NCBI RefSeq assembly: GCF_027943255.1
Contig: NC_072897.1
Location: 25,916,044-25,980,043, forward strand
DNA from: Anastrepha obliqua
Taxonomy: Eukaryota > Arthropoda > Insecta > Diptera > Tephritidae
DNA length: 64,000 nucleotides
Reading direction: 5' to 3'
Each line of letters starts with the position of its first letter. Within the stretch, counting starts at the first letter, position 1. Of this stretch, positions 54,594-64,000 are shown one piece after another. A program made the translations under genes and the position numbers. Under the pieces are notes generated by a model, which saw nothing but the letters and a program-made list of their open reading frames with translations, made no database searches and had not been told where the DNA came from.

Positions 54594-55874
54594 TAACCCA
54601 GACCACCATGACTTAGAAATAATTAATAAGCAAGTAATAACACAAATGAAATACTTAAAAGCTTAAAAAATAATGAAAATGTAAAATTAGAACTAGGCCT
54701 TAAAATTAAATATAAATTACAATTAATTAAGGAAGAGCTTATTAATATTGAATACGCCTTACATATTGTCGAATATAGAAATAAGCACAATTGAAAAAAT
54801 TATTGGAAAAGAAGAAGTACCTTACATTAATATTGAAGAAGAATTAGAATTTACCGATATTAGAATAGCCTCAAATGGCACTTCTATAATTTATATTCTA
54901 AGCTTACCTACTACTAATAAAGAAACTTGTGAAAAGATAATACTCAAAGGAGTAAAAAAGGAAAATAAAATTAATAAAATTGATTATGAAAAGATATTAA
55001 AATGTAAAACGAAAATATACGGACTAAAAAATGAATGTAGAGCATATAATAAAATAACAATTTGTAATGAAAAAGATTTTATAGAAATAAATAATAATAG
55101 CTGTATTAGTAATCTTATAAACAGTAGACACCCAAATTGCACGCTTATCAACGCTGACCACATTAGCAACCTAGAAGAAGTACAACCCGGAATACTATTT
55201 TTGAACAATTATAATGGTTTAATCGAAATAGATGGCAAATCAATAGAACTGAATGGAACATTCATAATCCAACACCACAACTCCCCTATCAACGTGCAAA
55301 ACAAAAATTTCTACGTACATGAAATAAGTAATTTGCAACCTCTTCCACCTGTTCTACAAAAACGACGCCATTCGAAGAAATATTATCCTTGCAGATGATG
55401 AAAGGTCTCCAAATACGAAACTTGAAGAAGCTGGAGACGATCAACAAAATCAATAAAGTGGGTTTAACCTCCAATATAGCACTCACAATATCCATAATAA
55501 TAGCTGTCATACTACTCGCACTTAAAATTTCCGGAAAAAGAAAGCCGAAGGACTTTCAAGGGAGTTGTAATAAACCAAACGCCCTTGGTACTCCTGAATC
55601 TTCGGAGATGCGAACAGGGACGTCCGCACTTGAGGCGGGAGGAGCTAACGCAATACTTCACACTCTTCAACCAAAATATGATGGAAACCCAACACCCCAC
55701 ACGCGCAATGTTTTAGCTAACGCAACAGTTCACACACCTCAACCAAAATATGATGGTAACCCAACACTCCACTTGCGCAACGCTTTTGAGGAGATACCAG
55801 AGCAGCGATTGGCGTTCTCGTGGGAAACGCCTACTCAGAAAAGAATTGGTCATGTTGCTAGCACACGGGCTTAG
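54594..55874 (+). pseudogene. Gypsy-B Env relic, reading into the 3' LTR
   Basis: The signal peptide, surface subunit and furin/fusion region are missing; only an NPDHHDLEIINKQV-like stretch after the fusion peptide remains near 54597, followed by stops. From 54748 the ectodomain is open (EELEFTDIRIASNGTSIIYI, a set of Cys, NLEEVQPGILFL), parallel to Gypsy-A Env. A frameshift near 55385 moves the stem and transmembrane segment (LTISIIIAVILLALKI) to the frame that ends at 55874. That frame runs through the polypurine tract into the LTR, so the 72-bp LTR repeat is translated as a 24-residue repeat (QPKYDGNPT twice). Confidence 0.75.
55632..55642 (+). other. Gypsy-B polypurine tract
   Basis: GAGGCGGGAGG abuts the 3' LTR start AGCTAACG; the C makes it imperfect. 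Confidence 0.6.
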
Positions 55875-55994
55875 CTTTAGTATTAGAATTAAAAATACTT
55901 TTAAGTTAGTTGTAAAATAAGATTTAACGAATAAAGACCGGTCTTCGGAATAAAATTGTTTTTTTTATAACAACCACGACCGGGTAATTTAACT
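55643..55994 (+). repeat. Gypsy-B 3' LTR
   Basis: 352 bp partner of 48516-48867, with the 72-bp internal repeat starting at 55643 and 55715. Confidence 0.92.
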
Positions 55995-55998
55995 TATA

Positions 55999-57108
55999 TT
56001 CAGCCTTCAGATGAAGTGTTATAGTTAAACCCTTTAATACATACATAATTTAAACATATTTAAACGATAAACAATTCCGCAGAATTATTCACCGTGCTAA
56101 TATGCAACATAGACAGAATTTAAGCAATAAATAATGCTGTAACATTAATTTTAAGTCAGTCTTAAGATATATGTATTGAATAAAGAAGAGTTCAAATTTG
56201 ATTGAATATAAATTTGTTTTTTTTTTTATTCATCAAAACTTTCGAACTCAAAAGTATGAAGCCCAAAGTGCCAAATATTTTAAATTGAAACTTCTGTGAA
56301 CTGTTCAACGCTGTTCATAATAACAGCACAATGCTGTGCCTATGAATGCGCACTTGATTCCTTGGGCATTTTTTGCGAATCGTAATATTTTTTCTGTGGC
56401 AAGTGCACGCGGCCGCATATCTAAATATATAAATTCACATAATTGTATTTGCATATGTCATCTTCCTGTGTGCATGCATGGTAATGAATCATTTCTCTAT
56501 GAGGATTATTAATTTGATATGCTTGAAGAATTTAAAATAAAATCTATGTATCATCATCATCCTTACGGAATTTATAATTAGTGACAGGTTCTAATTAAAC
56601 CAGTTGTTTTTATGTTTTTATTATTAATTTATTATTATATATATATATTCATGGTAATATTTTTTTGTTTTATTTTATTATTGTTATGAGATAATAACAA
56701 TATTTGGCGCAATTTTCATATGAACCTAATATACATATGTTGTACCCTAATATATATAAATACATATGCATACATACAATTTCGCGCAATTTTCATAAAA
56801 AATCAAAAAGAATAAATCTAATATGTAAACATGTATACAGCAGAAGTCGAGCCTGTCTTCGCTCTCTCTGTACCAGTGACAGTAGCTGCTTGAGACACAA
56901 AAGCAGCATCCTCCTTAGAAGCAGCGGAAACCCAAGAATGATAGAAACAATTGTGACATCACATTGGCCGAGTTATGCAGTGTTGCCAACCATTTGCGCT
57001 TCGCAATAAATTTACTGCTTTTTTATATATCAAAATACGAAAATTTTTAAGTTGGCGTTCGTTTCTTATTTTTAATTTAAAGCTACCGAAACTATAAGTT
57101 AAGAAAAA
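55999..57108. other. AT-rich non-coding stretch
   Basis: No gene recognised. It holds an ATAT run near 56636-56650 and short TACATATG motifs near 56740-56780. An AATAAAGAAGAG followed by poly-T near 56180-56225 might be the end of an unrecognised element. Confidence 0.4.
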
Positions 57109-58278
57109 ATAGGTTGTCTGTAAAGTCGGTTTACTGACGATAGTTTAACGTGATAACGTCATAAGAATTTACTGATTGAATGGTTGCATTCCATATTGTA
57201 CATACACGTCCGAAGGTTACCCGGGTCCACGTTTTGACCTATATCTCGAGACCCTATCTACCAATAGCTATTCAAACTATACGGAAGTCATCTTCAATAC
57301 CTACTTAACAATGTGTGTAAGTTTGGTTTAATTCGGTTCAAAGACACGGCGGGTCCACGTTTTGGCATATATTTCGGGACCCTAGTCATCAATAGGTATG
57401 AAAATTACCCCGTATTAAAGCACTTATCAACAGCTTTCATTTGATATCCATATTGTACAAACACATTCTAGGGTCCACGTTTTGGTCTCTATCTCGAGAC
57501 CCTAGTCACGGAGCGGAAGGAAATACTCTGAACTAAAGCATTCACCAACAGCTTCCATTTGATACCCATATTGTACATACACATCCGAAGGTTACCCGGG
57601 TCCACGTTTTGACCTATATCTCGAGACCCTATCTACCAATAGGTATCCAAACTATACGGAAACCATCTTCAATACCTCCTTAACAATGTGTGTAAGTTTG
57701 GTTTAATTCGGTGCAAAGACACGGCGGGTCTACGTTTTGGCATATATTTCCAGACCCTAGTCATCAATAGGTATAAAAATTACCCCGTATTAAAGCACTT
57801 ATCAACAGCTTTCATTTGATACCCATATTGTACATACACAACCAAAGGCTACCCGGGTCCACGTTTTGTTCTATATCTCGAGACCCCAGTCACGGAGCGG
57901 CATGAAAAATACTCTGTACTGAAGCATTCACCAACAGCTTCAATTTGATATCCATATTGTACAAACACATTCTAGGGTCTACGTTTTGGTCTCTATCTCG
58001 AGACCCTAGTCACGGAGCGGCATGAAAAATATTCTGGACTAAAGCATTCACCAACAGCTTCCATTTGATATCCATATTGTACATACACATCCGAAGGCTA
58101 CCCGGGTCCACGTTTTGACCTATATCTCGAGCCCTATTTCCAAAATAAAATATAATCCATGTTACTCGTGGATGATGTAGCTTTCGAATGGTGAAAGAAT
58201 TTTTAAGATCGGTCCAGTAGTTTTGAGCCTACTCATTACAAACAAACAAAGTTTTCCTCTTTATAATATTAGTATAGA
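57109..58278 (-). mobile_element. Helentron/Helitron-like non-autonomous repeat
   Basis: On the minus strand the copy begins near 58278 with TATACTAATATTATAAAGAG and continues AAACTACTGGACCGATCTT and ATTCTTTCACCATTCGAAAG. I recall this as the start of DINE/Helentron-type repeats in many insects. The other end (57109-57188) matches the segment at 28831-28890. No transposition protein is encoded. Orientation and exact ends are inferred. Confidence 0.5.
57187..58140 (+). repeat. Minisatellite inside the Helentron-like repeat
   Basis: At least six irregular units carrying CATATTGTACATACACA, GGGTCCACGTTTTG and TATCTCGAGACCCT, with higher-order pairing of two unit types: those followed by CTACCAATAG and those followed by GTCACGGAGCGG. 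Confidence 0.85.
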
Positions 58279-58610
58279 CAACATATCTTATAAGGTATAT
58301 AGTAAATATTAAAATACATTTTTTCCTTCATATATAATAAAAAAATTAATAATTATAACATTAAAACAACAGGTATTATTAACAAACTTGGTTTTATTTT
58401 AAATTCTTCAAGTGAATCAAATTAATAATAATCAATAAGAAGGCATATGCAAATACAAATACGTGAATTTATATATGTACATATGCGCATATACATACAT
58501 ATATACGCTCACTTAAATAGGAGAGAGCAAGATGTCGAACGTTGCCGTTCGTTTGCTTTGTTTGCTTTGTCGTTCGTTCCGCGCTTTCGCTTGCAGTTCA
58601 TGCAATGCAA

Positions 58611-58845
58611 TGAGCAAGGTAACGACAAATGAGCAAGGTAACGGCAATGAGCAAGGTAACACTAATGAGCAAGGTAACACTAAAGAGCAAGGTAACACTA
58701 ATGAGCAAGGTAACACTAATGAGCAAGGTAACACTAATGACAAGGTAACATTAATGAGCAAGGTAACACTAAAGAGCTAGGTAACACTAATGAGCAAGGT
58801 AACTACATATGAGCAAGGTAACACTAATGAGCAAGGTAGCGACAC
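58611..58845 (+). repeat. 18-bp minisatellite (GAGCAAGGTAACACTAAT)
   Basis: About a dozen head-to-tail copies of GAGCAAGGTAACACTAAT with variants (ACGACAAAT, ACTAAA, ACTACATAT). The unit is a multiple of three, so it leaves open frames on both strands; these are not regarded as genes. Confidence 0.92.
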
Positions 58846-58849
58846 ATTT

Positions 58850-59816
58850 TTTCGTGCGTGCAGCCTGTTAAATCGAATTATAAGACGTTATCACGTCAAA
58901 AACTTTATTATTAAACAAAAGAGTTTTAAAAAAGTTTTAAAATTTTATTTAGTATTAATGAAAATTTGTTGGGGTAATTTTAAATTCAATCTTTTGCTCC
59001 TTTTAAGGTTATGCAAGATTAATAAATGTTCCTCTCTCAACTCTTCTTAACATTGAAAACCTTTTAATACATTTTAAAACCCGTTTGAATTTACTGAATG
59101 CGAATTAAAACCATAGTGGTGTAATCTTTTCTTCCGGTCCTCAATCCTTAGTGGGACATAGGGCATCAAGAGGTGTATTCATAATAAAAATAAGCAACAA
59201 AATACTACTGAACAAACTATAACGGCATTTTTACAAAAAGAGTACCTTATCTTGTTACATAACCTCAAATATAGCAAAAAAGTCGTTCACTTAACGAAAA
59301 AGTTTCCCTTAACAAAAAACTCATAAATTAAATTGAACATAACCATAACACATTTATTTAAAAAACGCGCATTTTAAAGACAATTTGTCATACATACAAA
59401 GTTCTTTAAGTAATTCAATAAAAATTTGGTGTTTTATTTTCTTGAAATGGCCATTCGAGTGCGTTTTTATAATATATGCAAAGATAGGCAAAACTCCAGT
59501 AGCGAGAGAGATATTTTATTGCTGAAAGCAGAAAAACATCAACAACAACTGCAATCGCGGGCAAAGCGACCAGATGTTAAAAATAAGTTAAGATAAATAA
59601 AACTGAGTGAGTTATTGAACTAATATTTAAAAAAAATGTATATTTTACAAAATTATAAACATTACTTTTAATTAGAACAGGCTAGAGAAACACTCCGATA
59701 CTAAATAACAAAAAAAAAAGAAAAGCTAAATCAAGTTCCGAAAATGGTAATCTGGCCATACTGGTGCTAATACGACGTAACTCATTGTCAAATTCACTGA
59801 GAGCAAAGTAACGGTA
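58850..59816. other. AT-rich non-coding stretch
   Basis: No gene recognised. GACGTGATAACGTC occurs on the minus strand near 58895, close to the Helentron-like CGTGATAACGTC at 57160. Confidence 0.45.
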
Positions 59817-60435
59817 CTACGATAGGCGCCATCTCATTATTCTTTCCATTATGGCGGAAACCGAGGAAAATGCAGCACCCGAAGGGAGACTCGCACTAGC
59901 AGCAGGCAATGAGCAAGTAATGTTAGCGTCGGTACTGACAACTGGTTTGAGGTTTACAGTCACTATGTCACGTATATTTTGTAGTTTAGATGTTGCCAAT
60001 TTGCTATGCATCGAAACAGTTTGTGCCTGCAGTTCATCGAACTTTTGCAATAGTGGTTGTTTATCCACATGTAGAGCACTCACTAGACTCACAGCAACAG
60101 GGCATTCTCACTCCGAGAGCGGCAATTTCGTTCACAACTGTAACCAAGGTAACTTGGTGTTTATTAGCAATATAGTTTTTTATTAAGATTGTGCTCCTTT
60201 TTTTGTGTCGGATGAACAGCTTTCTCAACACACAAATTTGATAGGGGAAAAGAGTGATTTGAATTCCGGCGCTTAGTTGTGTAGCTTTTGCAAAAAAAGG
60301 CTTATCGGTCGTGATAAGGAAATTCAGATCGGCCGGTAAAATACCAACACAGTTCAGGTGGAAGTATACCTTGCACTGAGCACACAGCACCTTCGGTTGA
60401 TTCCGATTAACCCTTTGTCCGCCCAAACAAGGCAT
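59817..60435 (-). pseudogene. PHD-finger ORF1 of a non-LTR retrotransposon
   Basis: ATG 60435. The N-terminus has a PHD/RING-like Cys-His array (MPCLGG, VLCAQCKVYFHLNCVGI), then a linker and a CCCESSECSTC cluster. After a frameshift near 60075 a coiled-coil-like segment (LLQKFDELQAQTVSMHSKL) leads to a C-terminus at 59817. PHD fingers in ORF1 are known from CR1- and Jockey-like elements. The cysteine-rich second half of the finger is disturbed (FFAKAT where FFCK-C would be expected). No ORF2 follows. Confidence 0.5.
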
Positions 60436-61009
60436 ATTAATTGATATATCAGCAATAATAATTATGGATCACTTTAGAGTCAATATCTCAATTTTTTAAA
60501 TTTACCACCATACTTAATATGAGTAATTACAGTTGAATATTAAAAAAATAAAAAAACAAGCGGACCGATCAATAAACACGTCTGTACAGTACGACATGAA
60601 TTAATAATATTTACTATGCAATTATCTTCTAATGTAATTAATTTTTTTTCTCGGTTATCTCTTACATTTTTGCTATATATTTATTATATATTATTATCGG
60701 TGCATGCGCATAGGGTGGTCAGTTGTAAGTTGAACTTGTAAACGATTGATTTCACGTAAAATGGAGTTTCATTTGCTAAACGTTTATTAAATCGGGCTTA
60801 ACATAGTTTTTACTATAGCTCGTGTCCATAAGAAATTTTAAAGTTGAAGTGAAGAGCTCATGATGCTAAAAAGTTAAGGCCACTTAAGTTACCAGACTGC
60901 TTTTGCCCGGGAAAGACATTTATTCGGGGGGTTTGGTGTTTCGTATACGACTGCCTTATGTTAGTAGCACGATTAGTCCGAAAATTTTGGATGTCCAATT
61001 TTTGGCACA
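60436..61009. other. Non-coding stretch
   Basis: No gene recognised; AT-rich up to about 60700, then more mixed composition. Confidence 0.4.
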
Positions 61010-61225
61010 AGAGGCTTTATACCTAGTAACCTTGGTATGCTCCCATTTAAACTTCTTATGAAGGTGTCTAACGCCTTGTTTCTATGAGATTGTGTTGGCA
61101 TATATAGGATTTCTTTGCTCATTCCGTCGAACCCCAATTTATTTAGATTCAACGAGAGGTGCTTATGTACCTGTTGGTAAAATTCGGAGATCGTTCTGTT
61201 CCTTCCAGAGCGGCCTGAAAATTCT
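61010..61225 (-). pseudogene. Errantivirus-like Gag fragment
   Basis: The minus-strand frame reads ISEFYQQVHKHLSLNLNKLG and ALDTFIRSLNGSIPRLLGIK, matching the capsid region of the Gypsy-A and Gypsy-B Gag proteins (HLSLILNK, PRLL). No LTR or pol remains nearby, and the piece is fused at about 61226 to non-LTR sequence. Confidence 0.7.
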
Positions 61226-61640
61226 TTTACACATTTTACCCACCAACCATTTTCTTCCGGAGAAGCGAAACTACAGCCCCTGCCGCATCCCCCTGTGCCC
61301 CATCTAGTGGTTTGGTCCTGACTCCGCATTAACTTCCCTTCATCCTAGCAGGGACGAGATCCAGAGACAGATATGTAGGTCTTTCCACCTCTAGTCTATC
61401 TACCACAGTGAGAATTGACTCCGCTCAAACGTTGTTAAAAGCACCCTCTATATCTATGAAGGCAGCCAAAGTGACTTGTTTGCCAACCAGAGATTTTTCC
61501 ACAGTCCCTACCAACTCATGTAAAGCTATTTACCTGGATTTCCCCCTTAGGTAAGCATGATGCACTGGATATAATTTGGATAAAATGTGCTCTCGGATGT
61601 GATAATCGATCAATCTTTCAAACGTCCCACTTGCTCAGGA
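61226..61640 (-). pseudogene. LOA-like reverse transcriptase fragment
   Basis: Minus strand: FERLIDYHIREHILSKLYP, VHHAYLRGKS, ALHELVGTVEKSLVGK and LAAFIDIEGAFNNV, the fingers and first catalytic Asp of a LOA-like RT (compare FLDIEGAFNNI in 41026-43692), then a decayed KPLDGAQGDAAGAV block. Stops occur within it. The catalytic YADD region is not present. Confidence 0.65.
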
Positions 61641-62009
61641 GGTGCTACACTTTCATTGGAGATATATGCAGAAACCAAATAGTAGCAACGGCCACTAGAT
61701 GGTTTTACCCCGACTACTACTGCGTCTGGTTACCTGAAATGAGAAATCAAAAAGACATTAATTGTTTCGCTAATGAGTATACACGACTTAGACTTACCTC
61801 CAGACTGGACGTATTATAGATCGTAGAGTTTGTGTTCGTCGCAGACGCCTGCAGTTCACCGAGCAACTACTTGGCTTCTCTCTTTATTTCGTCCAGGTCA
61901 CCATCAGAAGCAACAGACTCGGGGAAGACCTTAGCTTTGGCCGTTCTGAGGCCCAATGTTAAAATGCTACGTTTAGTTGCTGAATGATGCCAAAAATGTC
62001 ATCTTTCAG
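61641..62009. other. Unassigned, probably decayed retroelement
   Basis: The minus-strand frame 61970-61830 reads DGDLDEIKREAKQLLGELQA, possibly a helical segment, but I cannot place it. Confidence 0.3.
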
Positions 62010-62881
62010 CTACCAATGGATTCCCAGCGTTCTCGTAGAGTCAGTATCGCTGAGCGGCAATAATTTTTGGGGACTCTCACTATTCGATGAGATTGTATGA
62101 TTGGAAAACCACTTTGCTAATTTTAGGCCTGCCGATTCTAAAATTGTGTTTACTTCCTGCTGTAGCTGGGTGAGGCTTTCTATACTGTAGGATCCTGTTA
62201 ATAGGCGTCGAGGGGATATTTGATTTACTTTGTGTCGCTTAGCATTTGCAGAAATGATGCATGCGCAGTGCCGAACGGTGTTTAGTCGAAAAATTTGCAA
62301 ATGCTCCGATGGATCCTGTCTCCACACTATAAGCTGGAAATTCCTGTCGGCTTCGTGCACCAAGATTTGGCGATACATCTTCCTGATGTCGGTAGGCAAG
62401 GGTGTCGAAAAATATAATATATATTTTGAGTATGCCCTGGACCTTTTTGTTTGAACTTCCAATTCCAATTTTTTTTTTCGAGCAAAGTTGACAATAGACT
62501 CAGAGTCAAGTATTGCTCGCGCTTGCACGTAAACATTGCAGCTGGTCTTTACATTAACTACAGTTGCAACTAACATGACTAGGTAAGGCAGGCTGCTAGT
62601 TTGCATGGCCTGTGACGTCGAAGATTGCGGCTCGGTCTCAAAGGATATCGGGTATTGATGCAACATCATTTGATGGCTGCATACACCACAGCGTCCAGAT
62701 TTGCAATTTGTATGTTGACAGTATGTACCTTGTGCAAGCAATTTATGCATAGGGAAATAGATTTTGTGAATTCAAATCTTTTAAGTTCAGTTTGGCTTGG
62801 AACTTTGGACAAGCTATTAAGTAATGGTCCTTCAAACCACAGTGAAGGCAAGTCGGTAGTTTGTAATTCGTCGCGATAAAT
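62010..62881 (-). pseudogene. BEL/Pao element: Gag knuckles, protease, start of reverse transcriptase
   Basis: On the minus strand a CCHC knuckle (CLHCGLKDHYLIACPKF) and a second Cys/His cluster (LCINCLHKVHTVN, CGVCSHQMMLH) are followed by a decayed protease (VQARAILDSESIV). The RT then shows DIRKMYRQILVHEADRNFQLIVWR, PSEHLQIFRLNTV and LTQLQQEVNTILESAGLKLAKW, wording typical of the Pao-type RT. The RT fingers before DIRKMYRQ are largely deleted. No catalytic YVDD was found. Confidence 0.7.
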
Positions 62882-63099
62882 GCTGTCTTTGAGTGTTGCA
62901 GTTGTTGATTTTTTGTTTTCTACCGCTTACCTGCATTGTTTGGCCTTTGTTGTTTTTTTTGCGCTCGATTGAATAGCGAAGAAGAACGAAAACGAATTAT
63001 GATTTGCAGATGCACATTTTCACAGCGTGAAAGCCAAAACCGAAGTGTCTGTATATTACAGCTTTGTTATAATATAAAGTAAGGTAAAATGTGACGTAG
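62882..63099. other. Junction of two BEL/Pao segments
   Basis: No coding sequence. Since an integrase end lies upstream and a gag start downstream on the minus strand, this interval could include the remains of an LTR or leader; no terminal repeat was confirmed. Confidence 0.35.
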
Positions 63100-64000
63100 A
63101 GTTGGCAGGTCCTACCGCCAACCATGTCATCATCGATGCGAAGAGCGCACAATTTGGCACTGGCTCATTTACAGACGTCATCTTCCGTTTTTACTTCAGC
63201 AACTCGAACCATGCCATTATTTCCCTTGAAAGCCTGAGTTATCTAACTAGTGGCCATTGGAGTGGTGGCAGTACTTCATTCTTGGTGAGGACAAGCGATC
63301 CGATTGCGATATTGTCTCTTGACGTTCTCCAACGTGAGCGTTGTTGCAAGAGTGATAAATATTCGGAACTCTATTTCTTCCAAGATACTTGCTGCATGAA
63401 CTGAACATACTGCCAGTGGTGAAGTCGACCGATCTTTAATGTCGAAAGATTTGGTTCTGGTATGGATGTGAGTGGAGCACCTTTCAAGAAGTGGGTTGGT
63501 GTTAGCACATCTAAGTCGTCAGGATTTTCTGAAATTGAACAAAGTGGTCGAGAATTTATAACAGCTGGAATCTGAAATATAAGGGTCCTAAGTTCATAAA
63601 AAGTAAGCAATGCTGAACCAACGACTTGCCAGAAATAGAATTTCGGGCTCCCAAAGGCCTCCAAAATGCGGAGACCTTGGTGGTATGAACTTCCAATCAA
63701 TTCTTTCGATGAAACATTGACGATAAACTGCTTCAACGTGTTGTTGTTAAAGAAAATGTTGCCGTAATTCCGCCATCTCATTTTTCACCCCAGCTAAAAT
63801 TTGTAACGTTATCAGACCAGATGACCATCGGTTTGCTGCGAATAGAATAAAACCGCCTTAAGGCAGTTAGAAACGACTCTGTAGACAAATCCTTGGCGAA
63901 TTACATTTCGACAGATTTCGTAGTAAAGCAAATGAAAAAACAAATATAACATTTTGTAGGTGGTCTGCCTCTTATTTCAGATCGGTAGTGAAACGGTCCG
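63100..64000 (-). pseudogene. BEL/Pao integrase, C-terminal part, running off the window
   Basis: Minus strand from the window edge: ALRRFYSIRSKP and VIWSDNVTNF (catalytic Asp), then TLIFQIPAVINSRPLC, DDLDVLTPTHFLKGAPL and LHHWQYVQFMQQVSWKK, the standard C-terminal half of Pao-type integrase, and a final basic domain near 63300 (LVLTKNE-PPLQWPL-like). It is interrupted by stops at several points. It is upstream of the gag-RT piece at 62010-62881, so the two are not one collinear element. Confidence 0.75.

Larger units (their letters stand above)
48516..55994 (+). mobile_element. Errantivirus-like Ty3/gypsy provirus 'Gypsy-B'
   Basis: 352-bp LTRs at 48516-48867 and 55643-55994, starting AGCTAACG and ending TTTAACT, flanked by TATA (48512-48515 and 55995-55998), the target preference of errantiviruses. 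Total 7479 bp. It has a primer site, leader repeats, gag, pol and a truncated env in order. By eye the LTRs differ at about nine positions plus two single-base indels. Several frameshifts and stops make it defective. Confidence 0.92.

Noticed and set aside
58513..58780. Overlapping open frames with repetitive peptides on both strands
   Set aside because: They are produced by an 18-bp minisatellite whose period is a multiple of three.

Overview
The window is eukaryotic, AT-rich and repeat-dense. It looks like transposon-rich intergenic sequence from a brachyceran fly, most likely a tephritid fruit fly. The pointers are the mix of non-LTR elements (RTE-, R1-, LOA- and Jockey-like), Ty3/gypsy errantivirus-like proviruses, BEL/Pao fragments, several Tc1/mariner lineages, hAT, PIF/Harbinger, Helitron/Helentron-like repeats, and a SINE-like repeat at 21250-21480 that I recall as common in tephritid genomes. 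No intact single-copy host gene was recognised. Almost every coding stretch belongs to a mobile element, and most are broken by frameshifts, stops, deletions or later insertions.

Layout. 1-1000: 5' part of an RTE-like element (-) with an open endonuclease frame running off the window edge. 1707-6790: an R1-like non-LTR relic (+) split by a maT-type DD37D mariner (1950-3258, TIRs and TA target sites visible) and by a 5'-truncated LOA-like copy (about 4812-6212). 6825-7850: a decayed mariner-like transposase (-). 9920-13360: relic of an unusual gene family carrying a SHGKG motif (-), interrupted by a PIF/Harbinger-like element with a Myb/SANT-like gene (11504-12915). 13375-15887: hAT element with an exact 8-bp target duplication. 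16948-18255 and 24739-26005: two DD41D mariner-like elements. 19170-20545: spliced MADF-domain relic followed by a non-LTR reverse transcriptase (RT) relic. 21250-28800: SINE-like repeat, LOA/R1-like relic (-), errantivirus env end (-), Jockey-like relic (-). 28921-33374: env-less Ty3/gypsy element with LTRs, inserted in Helentron-like sequence.

33802-48154 is an errantivirus-like provirus (-, 'Gypsy-A') with three visible lesions. An intact-looking mellifera-like mariner (35452-36688) sits in env, a nearly intact LOA-like retrotransposon (38390-43780) with a perfect 13-bp target duplication sits in pol, and a deletion has removed the RT active-site block. 48516-55994 is a second errantivirus-like provirus (+, 'Gypsy-B') with 352-bp LTRs and a TATA target duplication, broken by several frameshifts and stops. 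57109-58278 is a Helentron-like repeat with an internal minisatellite, and 58611-58845 is another minisatellite. 59817-64000 holds fragments of a PHD-finger ORF1, an errantivirus gag, a non-LTR RT and two BEL/Pao segments, all on the minus strand.

The elements form a nested record of insertions rather than a cooperating gene set. The best candidates for present or recent mobility are the mariner at 35452-36688, whose transposase frame is uninterrupted, and the LOA-like element at 38390-43780, whose only visible lesion is one frameshift. The least explained part is the SHGKG gene relic at 10226-13080 with palindromic TGTCGCRYGCGACA motifs at its edges. All family assignments come from motif recognition by eye; no database search was run.
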